Of a DNA stretch of 64,000 bases, positions 34,444 through 43,503 are shown one piece after another (the stretch's first letter is position 1; every line of letters starts with the position of its first letter). The notes below the pieces were generated by a model. That model had not been told where the DNA came from, did not search any database, and saw only the letters and a program-made list of their open reading frames with translations. Origin of the DNA: Fibrella arboris (GTDB lineage Bacteria > Bacteroidota > Bacteroidia > Cytophagales > Spirosomataceae); assembly GCF_041321095.1 (NCBI RefSeq), contig NZ_JBGGWE010000003.1, forward strand, positions 62,001-126,000, in the 5' to 3' direction. Both the position numbers and the translations under genes were made by a program.

Positions 34444-36165
34444 TCAAAGGTTTTTCTTTTTAAGCTCTTTTACCGCAAAGTCGGCGGCACGGGCCGTGAA
34501 GGCCATGTAGGTCAACGACGGGTTTTGCGTGGCCGTAGAGGTCATGCAGGCGCCATCGGTGACGAATACATTTTTACAATGGTGCAGTTGATTCCATTTA
34601 TTCAGCAACGACGTTTTGGGATCTTTTCCCATTCTGACGCCGCCCATTTCGTGAATATCTGAACCGGGGTTCGCGTGGGTGTCAACCGCATTGATGTTTT
34701 TGAAGCCCGCCAGCGTAAACATCTCCGTCATCTGCTCCATATAATCCTTCACCATATTATCGTCGTTCTCCGTCCATTTGGCGGAGGTGATCAGTTGCGG
34801 AATTCCATATTTATCGGTCAGCGCGGGATCCAGGCGCACGTGGTTTTCTTCGATCGGGATGGTTTCACCCATCATCCAGCCGCTCACGTTCCAGGGCCCT
34901 AGTTTTGGGTGCAGCAGTTGTTCTTTTAGCTCCAGGCCCATTCCTGAGCGGTTCTGTGCAAAGCCGCGTCCACCGCCAACGCCCGTTGCATAGCCCCGAA
35001 GAAACCGGGACGCCGGGCCGCTCGTTTCCTGTTTATGCAGGTTCCTGAACCGGGGAATGTAGCCGTTACTTGGATTTTTGCCATCGGTGGTTTTGTCGGG
35101 GAAACCGTCGTACTGCGCTGCTATTTTGCCCCGGTAATTGTGCCAGGCAATGTATTTACCTAGCAGCCCGCTATCGTTGCCCAGCCCATTCGGAAACCGG
35201 CTCGATCTGGAGTTCAGCAAAATCTGGTTGCTGTTCAGGGCCGAGCCGTTCACGAAGATGATCTTAGCGTAGAATTCCATCATCTGCTTTGTGTTCGCAT
35301 CGACAACACGCACGCCCGACGCTCGCCCTTTTTTCTCATCATACATAATAGAATGCACAACCGAATACGGACGGAGCGTCATGTTGCCGGTCCGTTCGGC
35401 CCAGGGCAATGTGGAGGCGTTGCTGCTGAAATAACCGCCAAACGGACAACCCCGCACGCACAACGATCGGTGTTGGCACTGCGCCCGACCCTGCGCTGTA
35501 TGGATGGGCTGCGGCTTGGTAATATGCGCGCAACGGCCCTGGATCAGTTGCCGGTCTTTGTAATGCTGCGCAATAACGCTCTGCAAATGTGACTCCACGC
35601 AGTTCAGTTCAATGGGGGGCAAAAACTCCCCATCGGGCAGGTGTGGCAGCCCGTCCTTGTTGCCTGAAATGCCAGCAAATTTTTCAACGTAACTGTACCA
35701 GGGCGCCATGTCGGCGTACCGGATGGGCCAATCGACGGCAAAACCATCGCGAACGGGGCCATCAAAATCAAAGTCGCTTAACCGCTGGGTCTGCCGAGCC
35801 CACAATAACGACTTACCGCCCACATGGTAACCACGTGTCCAGGTGAAGGGCTGTTCTTCAACGAAGGGCTGCTCGTCGGGTTTGATGGCCCAGTGCAGGG
35901 TTTCTTCGCGCATGAACGACCGAATGTTGCCATATTGCTCTTTCACCGCCAGCGGCACCTGTCCCCGATGGGCAAACTCCCAGGGATTAAGATTGGCCGT
36001 TGGATAGTCAGTTACGTGTTTCACATCACGCCCCCGCTCCAGCACCAGCGTTTTCAAGCCTTTTCCGGTTAGCTCTTTCGCCGCCCAGCCGCCACTGATT
36101 CCCGACCCGATCACAATAGCATCGTAGGTCATTTTGGGAACGGCATCAATCGCAAAATTTGCCAT
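34444..36165 (-). CDS. GMC family FAD-dependent oxidoreductase
   Basis: 573 residues. FAD motif GSGISG (20-25) with GLKTLVLERGRD, and a C-terminal GMC block (DGACMTSTATQNPSLTYMAFTARAAD). A cysteine stretch CQHRSLCVRGCPFGG sits mid-protein, as in gluconate/sorbitol dehydrogenase-type members. With the subunit-3-like gene directly upstream it would form a flavoprotein dehydrogenase that oxidises a sugar or sugar acid. It lacks its own signal peptide; export with the Tat-type partner is likely. Confidence 0.9.
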   Translation of the reverse strand: MANFAIDAVPKMTYDAIVIGSGISGGWAAKELTGKGLKTLVLERGRDVKHVTDYPTANLNPWEFAHRGQVPLAVKEQYGNIRSFMREETLHWAIKPDEQPFVEEQPFTWTRGYHVGGKSLLWARQTQRLSDFDFDGPVRDGFAVDWPIRYADMAPWYSYVEKFAGISGNKDGLPHLPDGEFLPPIELNCVESHLQSVIAQHYKDRQLIQGRCAHITKPQPIHTAQGRAQCQHRSLCVRGCPFGGYFSSNASTLPWAERTGNMTLRPYSVVHSIMYDEKKGRASGVRVVDANTKQMMEFYAKIIFVNGSALNSNQILLNSRSSRFPNGLGNDSGLLGKYIAWHNYRGKIAAQYDGFPDKTTDGKNPSNGYIPRFRNLHKQETSGPASRFLRGYATGVGGGRGFAQNRSGMGLELKEQLLHPKLGPWNVSGWMMGETIPIEENHVRLDPALTDKYGIPQLITSAKWTENDDNMVKDYMEQMTEMFTLAGFKNINAVDTHANPGSDIHEMGGVRMGKDPKTSLLNKWNQLHHCKNVFVTDGACMTSTATQNPSLTYMAFTARAADFAVKELKKKNL

Positions 36166-36176
36166 GTCTTGTTGGA

Positions 36177-36707
36177 TTATTTAACAGCTACAGGTGCCGG
36201 TACACAGCCATAGTAATGACCGGGTATCATGGTGTAATTCAGGAAGTTGGTCAGTACATATTCGGAGGTGGTATACCCCTGAACAGTCAGGTTTTTGATC
36301 AGCGTATAGAACTCCTTCTGCCCCGTATCGGCAGCGGATTCTGTCTGCGTCAGCACCGCCAGTCGCTGCGGGGTGTCGCAGGTGGCGAATGAGTGGCCAA
36401 AGCTGGTTTTCGCGGTAGCATCGACGGCTGCGAGGCCCTCTTTAACCTGTTGCTGAACGGCTGGCTCATAACAGTCGGCAATCATTCTCTGCACAAAGTC
36501 AGGTACGTTCAGACTTTTCGCTCCCGGCGTGTCTGACGCAGGAATCAGCGTATCGATGATATCGGTCAGTAATGTTGCCTGATCAGGGTCCAGAAGCCCC
36601 CTGGTACTCCCTACAGTTGCTTTTGTCCAACCATTGGCCCAGGCCGGAAGGGCTAACAGTCCACCGGCAAGCAGTGCCATTTGTTTAACGGCTATTCGTC
36701 TCTCCAT
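36177..36707 (-). CDS. Gluconate 2-dehydrogenase subunit 3 family protein
   Basis: 176 residues. The N-terminus MERRIAVKQMALLAGGLLALPAWA has a twin-arginine-like signal. DPDQATLLTDIIDTLIPASDTPGAKSLNVPDFVQRMI is the family signature. First gene of a three-gene leftward unit (this, GMC oxidoreductase, isomerase-like), with 11-bp and 7-bp gaps. It probably escorts the flavoprotein through the Tat pathway and stabilises it. Contains CAGGTACGTT at 36500 encoding Asn-Val-Pro. Confidence 0.88.
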   Translation of the reverse strand: MERRIAVKQMALLAGGLLALPAWANGWTKATVGSTRGLLDPDQATLLTDIIDTLIPASDTPGAKSLNVPDFVQRMIADCYEPAVQQQVKEGLAAVDATAKTSFGHSFATCDTPQRLAVLTQTESAADTGQKEFYTLIKNLTVQGYTTSEYVLTNFLNYTMIPGHYYGCVPAPVAVK

Positions 36708-36972
36708 ACCATGAATCGGTTTATGAGAACTGGCTATTCGTTTACCTACAAAGGAGCAAAACCCGGCTGATTACTGTCAGGCAGACGCGGTAATGATTGC
36801 CCATAGACATCGGCAATCCAGGCCTATCCGACTGGTCATATTTAGTGAAAAGGCCCGTCAATCATGCAGATTAGCGGGCCTGGGTACGTTCTGCGGTTGC
36901 AGGCAACCGGATGGATTCGTTATTTTTCGCAAAAATTCGTCAGTTCAACGTCTAGCCCTCTTTCATTCGTCC

Positions 36973-37299
36973 ATGCGCAGCCAGGCCCTCACGATCTATG
37001 AAGTGACCGTTTTGCCCGTTGGTTCGCTCAACGCAGTTCGTCAGCGCGACCCCACTGTCGTGTTCTTCTCTAACCTACGCAAAGCAGTTGACGCCATCAC
37101 TGGTGAACTGGCAATGAATGGCTGGCCTGCTAAAGTGAATTACACGGCGGTGTACCGAGGCGTAAAGGAACGGGGCTATTACAGTTGCGATTTCGACGTT
37201 GGCGGGGCCCGCGTTTTCCGGGTGAAAGTGTTGCCAAAACTGCTGAACCCGCCTTTGCCCCGACTTGGTATGGACGAAAATCCCGGCCATTCTCATTGA
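36973..37299 (+). CDS. Hypothetical protein, 108 residues
   Basis: The ATG at 36973 is chosen because the upstream part of the frame overlaps a hairpin (AGGCCCG/CGGGCCT, 36851-36881) and reads as noise. The protein is soluble, with an LRKAVDAITGELAMNGWPAKVNYTAVYRGVKERGYYSCDF core; no family recognised. It ends overlapping the convergent MBL-rhodanese gene by 7 bp (TCATTGA holds both stops). Confidence 0.5.
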   Translation: MRSQALTIYEVTVLPVGSLNAVRQRDPTVVFFSNLRKAVDAITGELAMNGWPAKVNYTAVYRGVKERGYYSCDFDVGGARVFRVKVLPKLLNPPLPRLGMDENPGHSH

Positions 37300-38696
37300 T
37301 CCACGGAACGGGTCGCCACAACAGGTACGTCCGTTTTCTTGATAGCAGCCATACCTCCGTCTACATTCACGATCTGGTCGAAACCCCGGGCTTTCAGAAT
37401 TGAGTTAGCCACCATTGACCGGTAGCCACCTGCACAGTGAACGTATACCGTTTCGTGGCGGGGAATCTGGGCCAGGTGTTCGTTTAACGTATCCAGCGGC
37501 AGATTTTCGGCCCCCTGAACGTGTTCCGGGTCAAATTCAACCGGTTTGCGCACATCGACGACAAAGGCATTGGGTTGCTTCTTCAGTTCACCGGCAAACG
37601 TTTCAGCTGTTATTGAGCGTATGGTGTCCGTCTCTTTTTCTGCCTGCTCCCAGGCCAGGAAACCGCCCGCCAGATACCCGATGCACTGATCATACCCCAC
37701 ACGCGCCAGCCGAACAATAGTCTCGCGCTCTTCGCCAACAGGCGTTATCAGGGCAATGGGTTGCTTGAGGTCAGGAATCAGGGCACCTACCCAAGGTGCA
37801 AACTGTCCGTTCAAACCAATATTAATGCTGTTGGGAATAAAGCCGCGCGCAAAATCAACCGCTTCACGAACGTCGAGCATAACCGCTCCTGTTTCGTTGA
37901 CAGCCGCCTCAAACGCGGCCGGAGTCAGTGCCTGCGAGCCGCGTTGCATCACCTGATCGATGGGCTCATACCCTTCTTTATTCAGCCGGGCATTCTGCGC
38001 AAAATAGGCGGGCGCCTTACTCAGCCCTTCAAGTACCTGATCAATGAATTCCTCTTTCGATTTAGCCCGAAGCGCATAATTGAACATTTTCTGATTGCCG
38101 AGGGTATCGGTTGTCTCTTTGCTCATGTTTTTACCACAGGCAGACCCGGCTCCGTGTGCCGGATATACGATCACCTCATCGGCCAGGGGCATTATTTTGG
38201 TGTGCAGACTGTCGTACAGCATCCCAGCCAGATCCCGTTCGGTCAGATCGCCCTTGATAGCTAGATCGGGCCGGCCCACATCGCCAATGAACAGGGTATC
38301 GCCTGTAAAAATGGCATACTCTTTACCCGTCTCATCCATCAGCAGATACGTTGTCGATTCGAGCGTATGCCCGGGCGTATGCAGCGCCTTGATCCAGACA
38401 GAGCCTAATTTAAATACTTCCCCGTCAGTAGATTTATGCGTTTCGTAGGCAGTGTTAGCGTTTGGGCCGTAGACAATTGTCGCCCCTGTTTTCTGAGCAA
38501 GATCCAGGTGGCCTGACACGAAATCGGCATGAAAATGAGTCTCGAAAATATATTTGATCTTCGCCCCTGCTTTAGCCGCTTTCCGCACATAAGGCGTTGT
38601 TTCGCGTAATGGATCAATAATGGCCGCTTCGCCTTCACTTTCAATATAATAGGCTCCCTGCGCCAGGCAACCGGTATACAGTTGTTCAACAATCAT
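37293..38696 (-). CDS. Persulfide dioxygenase-like MBL hydrolase fused to rhodanese domains
   Basis: 467 residues. N-terminal metallo-beta-lactamase fold with THFHAD (53-58) and H63, the iron/zinc ligands of the ETHE1-type persulfide dioxygenases. Then two rhodanese-like domains: the first (VMLDVREAVDFARGFIPNSINIGLNG) has no catalytic cysteine in its loop, the second has HCAGGYRS with the active cysteine. The fusion oxidises glutathione persulfide and moves sulfane sulfur. The TauE-type exporter gene upstream on the same strand would export the resulting sulfite. Confidence 0.9.
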   Translation of the reverse strand: MIVEQLYTGCLAQGAYYIESEGEAAIIDPLRETTPYVRKAAKAGAKIKYIFETHFHADFVSGHLDLAQKTGATIVYGPNANTAYETHKSTDGEVFKLGSVWIKALHTPGHTLESTTYLLMDETGKEYAIFTGDTLFIGDVGRPDLAIKGDLTERDLAGMLYDSLHTKIMPLADEVIVYPAHGAGSACGKNMSKETTDTLGNQKMFNYALRAKSKEEFIDQVLEGLSKAPAYFAQNARLNKEGYEPIDQVMQRGSQALTPAAFEAAVNETGAVMLDVREAVDFARGFIPNSINIGLNGQFAPWVGALIPDLKQPIALITPVGEERETIVRLARVGYDQCIGYLAGGFLAWEQAEKETDTIRSITAETFAGELKKQPNAFVVDVRKPVEFDPEHVQGAENLPLDTLNEHLAQIPRHETVYVHCAGGYRSMVANSILKARGFDQIVNVDGGMAAIKKTDVPVVATRSVDQ

Positions 38697-38785
38697 AAAT
38701 CGTTTTCTTAACGTACCTGCTCTTCACTTTTTGAACGCGATTATCACCTCTTTGGGTCCGTCACCTACCTGATCCTACAGGAATT

Positions 38786-39583
38786 TCACAACAATTCCCG
38801 CAGGATCATGTAGGTGGCCACTGTCAATACGAACCAGCCAAAGCCTTTACGGAGCGTATGTGGCGGGACGTACCTGGCCAGATACATACCAATGAATATA
38901 CCAACTATCGATAGGGCCGTGAAGGGCAATAGAAAGACCCAGTTTAGATGGGTATGCTGTATATCGCCCAGAAAGCCGATAAACGAGTTAACAGCGATGA
39001 TCAGTACGGAGGTGGCAACGGCCCGCTGCACGGGTAAACCAGCCAGCAAAACCAGCATGGGAACGATCAGAAAACCGCCACCGGCGCCAATAATGCCCGT
39101 TAGCAAACCCACGGCCAGGCCATCGAGCGCCAATGTACCGTAGCGCGGTCGCCCATCGGCGGCAATGCCCTGACTAGGCCGTTTGTCACGAATCATGGCA
39201 CGCGCGGCCAGCACCATACTAATGGCAAAGAAAAAAAGAATGGCGTCGCTCTTAGGTACGTTCAGGCTGCCCAGACGCACTAGCGGATCGGGCAGTGCGG
39301 GCACTACATACCGGCGGCTTAGGTAAACCGAAATGAATGACGGGGCCGCAAAGGCTCCCGTCACACGTAGATCGACGCGCTTTTTCCAGATATGATTGAT
39401 CGATCCGACCAGGGAGGTTGTGCCTACGACAAACAGCGAGTAGGACGTAGCCAACATGGTTGGGATGCCGAAGATATAGACGAAAATAGGCACCGTCAGA
39501 ATGCTCCCTCCCCCACCAGCCAGGCCGATGACCAGCCCTACCAACACCGCTGCCGCATACCCGAAAAGTGCTTGTATTGTCAT
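38786..39583 (-). CDS. TauE/SafE family sulfite exporter
   Basis: 265 residues, about eight membrane helices in two repeats: VGLVIGLAGGGGSILTVPIFVYIFG and VGLLTGIIGAGGGFLIVPMLVLLAGLPV, both family signatures. It stands just upstream of the persulfide dioxygenase-rhodanese gene, fitting a sulfide-detoxification pair. A TAGCTTTG promoter element lies only 8 bp before the ATG, so the mRNA has almost no leader. Confidence 0.9.
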   Translation of the reverse strand: MTIQALFGYAAAVLVGLVIGLAGGGGSILTVPIFVYIFGIPTMLATSYSLFVVGTTSLVGSINHIWKKRVDLRVTGAFAAPSFISVYLSRRYVVPALPDPLVRLGSLNVPKSDAILFFFAISMVLAARAMIRDKRPSQGIAADGRPRYGTLALDGLAVGLLTGIIGAGGGFLIVPMLVLLAGLPVQRAVATSVLIIAVNSFIGFLGDIQHTHLNWVFLLPFTALSIVGIFIGMYLARYVPPHTLRKGFGWFVLTVATYMILRELL

Positions 39584-39590
39584 TATTCTG

Positions 39591-39598
39591 CAAAGCTA
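39591..39598 (-). promoter_or_regulatory. -7 element of the TauE gene
   Basis: TAGCTTTG on the minus strand, 8 bp from the start codon, implying a near-leaderless transcript. A TTTG at 39628-39625 is 26 bp upstream, longer than usual for a -33 box. Confidence 0.45.
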
Positions 39599-39643
39599 CG
39601 CCGCAGAAACGACCCTTTATCTAACAAATAGTGCAAAGCCAGG

Positions 39644-40351
39644 TCAACGCACACCAAAGCCGATCTGTAAAAACCAGCTTCCCGTATTCTGATTCGGCCC
39701 ATTGGGCAGGGCCACGTTGTTGGCCCAATACCAGTTTTGCCCATCCAATGGCAACAGATACCCACCCGACAGCGCAAAGCCTTGCCGTTTGTATTGCCTG
39801 GTCGTGCTATTTTTTATACGTACCCAGAGCCGCCCTCCGAAGATAAGCGGGAAAGTTAAGTGATTGAGCGAGATAGCCTGGGCATTTCCTGATACGTAGC
39901 CGTTGAAACTTCCCACCTTATTATCTTTTGAAGCATCGATCGTCGATGTTAAGACGCCAACGCCGATCAGCGGACCGGCCACAAAAGGGCCTTTATTGAC
40001 TACCCCCACTTCAAGGGCAAATTGCATGTTCAGGCTACTGATTGACGTACGGTTATCCCCGGCTATGTTATCGTTCTGACTCAGTATGGCCTGGAGACCG
40101 ACACGTACAGGCAATTTTCCGGTTAAAGGCCCACAAAGAGCCCCGCCAACGCCGAAACTAGCGCTCCGTCGCTTTACAGGATTGTAGCCGTTAGCGGTTA
40201 GTACTGCATTGATGGGTGTGTAATCGGCAAATACACCGCCCGCGAAAACATCAAGGCCACCGCGAACAGTACCATCGCCACTTTGGGCATATAAGGAGTG
40301 GATGCTGCAAAAGGAAAGGAGAGCAGCGAGGCTAACGATTGATAAGCGCAT
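39644..40351 (-). CDS. Hypothetical outer-membrane beta-barrel protein
   Basis: About 235 residues from the ATG at 40351, giving a signal peptide MRLSIVSLAALLSFCSIHSLYAQ. The rest alternates hydrophobic and polar residues with many Gly (GGLDVFAGGVFADYTP, ASFGVGGALCGPLTGKLPVRVGLQAILSQ) and ends in an aromatic strand (SWFLQIGFGVR), as in small outer-membrane barrels. No specific family. A short inverted repeat (TTGGCTA/TAGCCAA, 40365-40384) separates it from the dehydrogenase gene upstream. Confidence 0.65.
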   Translation of the reverse strand: MRLSIVSLAALLSFCSIHSLYAQSGDGTVRGGLDVFAGGVFADYTPINAVLTANGYNPVKRRSASFGVGGALCGPLTGKLPVRVGLQAILSQNDNIAGDNRTSISSLNMQFALEVGVVNKGPFVAGPLIGVGVLTSTIDASKDNKVGSFNGYVSGNAQAISLNHLTFPLIFGGRLWVRIKNSTTRQYKRQGFALSGGYLLPLDGQNWYWANNVALPNGPNQNTGSWFLQIGFGVR

Positions 40352-40386
40352 GGGGTAGCGTGAGTTGGCTACAATACTAGCCAATT

Positions 40387-41742
40387 CTACGCTATATAAG
40401 TCGTTTTTGTCACACAGAACTCACGAATTCCTACAGAGCCCAACTCGCGGCCAAAACCCGATTTTTTAACTCCACCAATCGGTAAGCGGCTGTCTGATCG
40501 CACTACGGCGTTAACAAACACGCTACCTGCCCGTAACTGACGAGCCAGGTACGTTGCCCGATGCGTATCGGCGGTCCAGATGGCAGCACTCAATCCATAA
40601 CGCGAATCATTGGCCAGTCGAACCGCTTCGTCGGCGTCATTGACGGTTGTGATAACCGCAACAGGACCAAACGTTTCTTCTTGAAAAAGAATATTGTCGG
40701 GGCGCACATTCGTAACTAACGTGGGGGCAAAAGCCGTACCGTTACGCTGGCCGCCAACCAGCAAAACAGCCCCCTGCTGCTGCGCCGTTGCCACCTGACG
40801 ATGCAGTGTATCGGCCAGGTCCAGGCGGGCAATTGGCCCCATTTGTATGGTCGCATCAAGTGGGTTACCCTGTTTAATTGCCCGGATCAGTTCAGCAACC
40901 CGGTGTGTAAACGCATCGGCAACCGGGGCTTCAACTAGCCAGCGTTTGGCCGCAATACATACCTGACCGGCATTGCCCATGCGCGACGTAACGGCTGCCT
41001 TCGCGGCCGCTTCCAGATCAGCATCGGCCAGCACGATCAGTGGGTCAGAGCCGCCAAGCTCTAACACGCATTTTCTCACGTTTGCACCAGCCAGGGCCGC
41101 CACCGACGTACCGGCGCGCTCGCTGCCCGTGAGGGTGATCATACCAATCCGATCATCCGCAATTACTGATTTCAATTCAGGTACGTCGACCAGTAAGCAG
41201 CTCATCACTCCTTCCGGAAAACCGGCTTCCCGAAAAGCCTGCTCAATAGCTACCCCACAGCCAGGTACGTTCGGTGCGGGTTTAAGCAGGGTTACGTTGC
41301 CTGCCATGAGTGCCGGTGCAGCGTAGCGAAAGACCTGCCAGAACGGAAAATTCCAGGGCATAATGGCCAGCACAACACCAGCGGGTTCATAGCTGACCCC
41401 GCTATACTGCGCCTCGGTCTCAATGCCTTCGGGTGTCAACATAGCTTCGGCGTGGTCGGCATAATAAACACACTGCCCCGCGCATTTCTCAACCTCAGCC
41501 TGCGCTTCAGCTAGTGTTTTACCCATTTCATTGGTTATCAACAGCGCCAGCTCATCCTGTTTCTTCCGAAGGACAGCGGCCAGTTGGCGAAACAGGCCGG
41601 CCCGGTGTGCAAACGACCGGTTCGACCAATCGGTAAACGCCTGGAGGGCAGTAGCCAGACGCTGGTCGGTCTGTGTGGCGGTGTGCGTCTGGTAGGTAGC
41701 GAATGGCTCACCGGTGTAGGGATTGAGCGATGTGAAGAGCAT
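40387..41742 (-). CDS. NAD(P)-dependent aldehyde dehydrogenase, succinate-semialdehyde type
   Basis: 451 residues. Catalytic cysteine C262 (GQVCIAAKR), general base E228 (LELGGSD) and N131 in PWNFPFW are present. Length and start (NPYTGEPFATYQTHT) match the short succinate-semialdehyde dehydrogenase group, though other aldehydes are possible. Monocistronic, with the permease gene upstream ended by a terminator. It contains two copies of CAGGTACGTT (40546, 41262). Confidence 0.92.
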   Translation of the reverse strand: MLFTSLNPYTGEPFATYQTHTATQTDQRLATALQAFTDWSNRSFAHRAGLFRQLAAVLRKKQDELALLITNEMGKTLAEAQAEVEKCAGQCVYYADHAEAMLTPEGIETEAQYSGVSYEPAGVVLAIMPWNFPFWQVFRYAAPALMAGNVTLLKPAPNVPGCGVAIEQAFREAGFPEGVMSCLLVDVPELKSVIADDRIGMITLTGSERAGTSVAALAGANVRKCVLELGGSDPLIVLADADLEAAAKAAVTSRMGNAGQVCIAAKRWLVEAPVADAFTHRVAELIRAIKQGNPLDATIQMGPIARLDLADTLHRQVATAQQQGAVLLVGGQRNGTAFAPTLVTNVRPDNILFQEETFGPVAVITTVNDADEAVRLANDSRYGLSAAIWTADTHRATYLARQLRAGSVFVNAVVRSDSRLPIGGVKKSGFGRELGSVGIREFCVTKTTYIA

Positions 41743-41797
41743 AAAGTCTATTAACTTTTACCGGGTAAGAGTACATAACGAAACACGCGGCAACAAA

Positions 41798-41841
41798 AAA
41801 AAGCGCAGGATCAGAGCTTTTGGCCCTGGCCTGCGCTTTTT
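41798..41841 (-). terminator. Terminator after the amino acid permease gene
   Basis: AAAAAGCGCAGG (41798-41809) pairs with CCTGCGCTTTTT (41830-41841), read leftward. Confidence 0.85.
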
Positions 41842-41857
41842 AGCAGAAAAAGAATGC

Positions 41858-43360
41858 TTACAAATCGTTCAGATTGCTATTGCGGCGACCGTACAGGAAA
41901 TAGACAACTAGCCCCAGCAACAGCCAGATAAATGCAGCTATCTGTGCATCCTTGCTTAGATTGACAATCAAGTACAGGTTGGTGATCATACCCAGTGGCG
42001 CAATAACAGACAAGGCCGGTGCACGGAATGGCCGGTCACGCTCTGGCTCACGGCGACGCAGCAGAAGCACAGCCAGACAAACCATGGCAAAGGCAAACAG
42101 TGTACCGAATGAACACATATCGCCCAGGATACTGATTGGCGTAAAGGCGGCCACAATAGACACGATCAGGCCAACAAGCAGGGTGCTCTTGTGTGGCGTT
42201 TTCAACGTAGGGTGAATCACGCGGAAGAAGTTAGGCAGCAAGCCGTCTTTTGCCATTCCCAGGAAAATACGGGTCTGGCCCAGCATCATCACCAACATGA
42301 CCGAGATGAGACCGGCCGTGGCTGCCGCCGTAATAATAAATACGGCCCAGGGCTTACCTGCTTTTTCAAAAGCAGCCGCAACGGGTGCTTTCAGTGCGTC
42401 GCCCACGATTTCGTTGTAGTTGATCATACCCGTCAGCACCAGTGAAACGGCGATGTATAGAATGGTACAAACCAGCAGCGATGTGACAATGGCGAAGGGC
42501 ATATCCCGACGTGGATTGATCGCTTCACCCGCCTGCGTCGATACGGCGTCGAATCCGATGTAGGCAAAGAAGATGGCCGAAGCACCCGATACGATACCAC
42601 CCCAGCCGTAGGCCGCGTGTGGCTCACCGGTTTCGCCCGTGATGATTCGTTCGGCCGGAATGAACGGCTCCCAGTTTGCTGGAACAACCGAGAACACCCC
42701 AACGATGATCACGAATAATACGGCAGCTACTTTCAACAGGACAATGATGTTGTTGGCTCCTGCCGCTTCTTTAATACCCCGAACCAGTACGGCTGTCACA
42801 ACCCATACAATAATGAAAGCAGGTAGGTTAAAGGCAAACCCTGGTGCCGCCAGCCCGTTGTCGGTAGCATATTTGGCAGCAGAAACAGGGTCATTACGTA
42901 ACCAGAATGGTATGTCGAACCCAAACAAATGAACGAGCTTATTGAAATACCCCGACCAGCTAACGGCCACGGTCATAGCGCCCATAGCGTATTCCAGAAT
43001 CAGCCCCCAGCCAATGGCCCAGGCAAACAACTCACCAATTGTACCGTAGGCATACGCATAGGCCGACCCTTCAACAGGGAGCATGGCGGCGAACTCGGCA
43101 TAACAGAGGGCAGCGAAAATACAGCCAATACCAGCAATGACAAACGAAAGCGCTAAAGCCGGGCCAGCATGGTAATGTGCCGCTGTACCTGTCAACACGA
43201 AGATACCGCCACCAATAATGGCTCCGATACCGATGGCTGTCAGGCTCCACTTACCCAGCACCCGCTTCAATTCGCTTTTTTTCATGTCCCGCTCATAGAG
43301 GTACATGGGCTTACGGCGCCAGACGCTGGTGGTATCGGAATAGTTAGTTTCTGTTTCCAT
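41858..43360 (-). CDS. APC family amino acid permease
   Basis: 500 residues with about twelve membrane helices. The helix 1 motif GIGAIIGGGIFVLTG and AALCYAEFAAMLPVEGSAYAYAYGTIGE are those of cationic amino acid transporters (CAT-like group). Substrate cannot be fixed from sequence; arginine/lysine or broad neutral uptake is usual. An inverted repeat TTTACAC-N8-GTGTAAA lies upstream at 43435-43456. Confidence 0.92.
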   Translation of the reverse strand: METETNYSDTTSVWRRKPMYLYERDMKKSELKRVLGKWSLTAIGIGAIIGGGIFVLTGTAAHYHAGPALALSFVIAGIGCIFAALCYAEFAAMLPVEGSAYAYAYGTIGELFAWAIGWGLILEYAMGAMTVAVSWSGYFNKLVHLFGFDIPFWLRNDPVSAAKYATDNGLAAPGFAFNLPAFIIVWVVTAVLVRGIKEAAGANNIIVLLKVAAVLFVIIVGVFSVVPANWEPFIPAERIITGETGEPHAAYGWGGIVSGASAIFFAYIGFDAVSTQAGEAINPRRDMPFAIVTSLLVCTILYIAVSLVLTGMINYNEIVGDALKAPVAAAFEKAGKPWAVFIITAAATAGLISVMLVMMLGQTRIFLGMAKDGLLPNFFRVIHPTLKTPHKSTLLVGLIVSIVAAFTPISILGDMCSFGTLFAFAMVCLAVLLLRRREPERDRPFRAPALSVIAPLGMITNLYLIVNLSKDAQIAAFIWLLLGLVVYFLYGRRNSNLNDL

Positions 43361-43453
43361 GCAGGAAAATAAAGTTTGGTGATTTAAGCTTTCTGTGAAG
43401 TATTAATTGGCAATTGTAGCAGAAAGATACCGACTTTACACATATCTACGTGT

Positions 43454-43490
43454 AAAAAGCCGAATAAGGTCAGACCTCATTCGGCTTTTT
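43454..43490 (-). terminator. Terminator after secDF
   Basis: AAAAAGCCGAAT (43454-43465) pairs with ATTCGGCTTTTT (43479-43490), 14 bp after the secDF stop in the leftward direction. Confidence 0.9.
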
Positions 43491-43503
43491 GGTACAATTC
43501 AGT

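Noticed and set aside
36793..36972. N-terminal extension of the 108-residue protein
   Set aside because: The extra 60 residues are basic, cysteine-scattered and overlap a hairpin; the internal ATG at 36973 is better.
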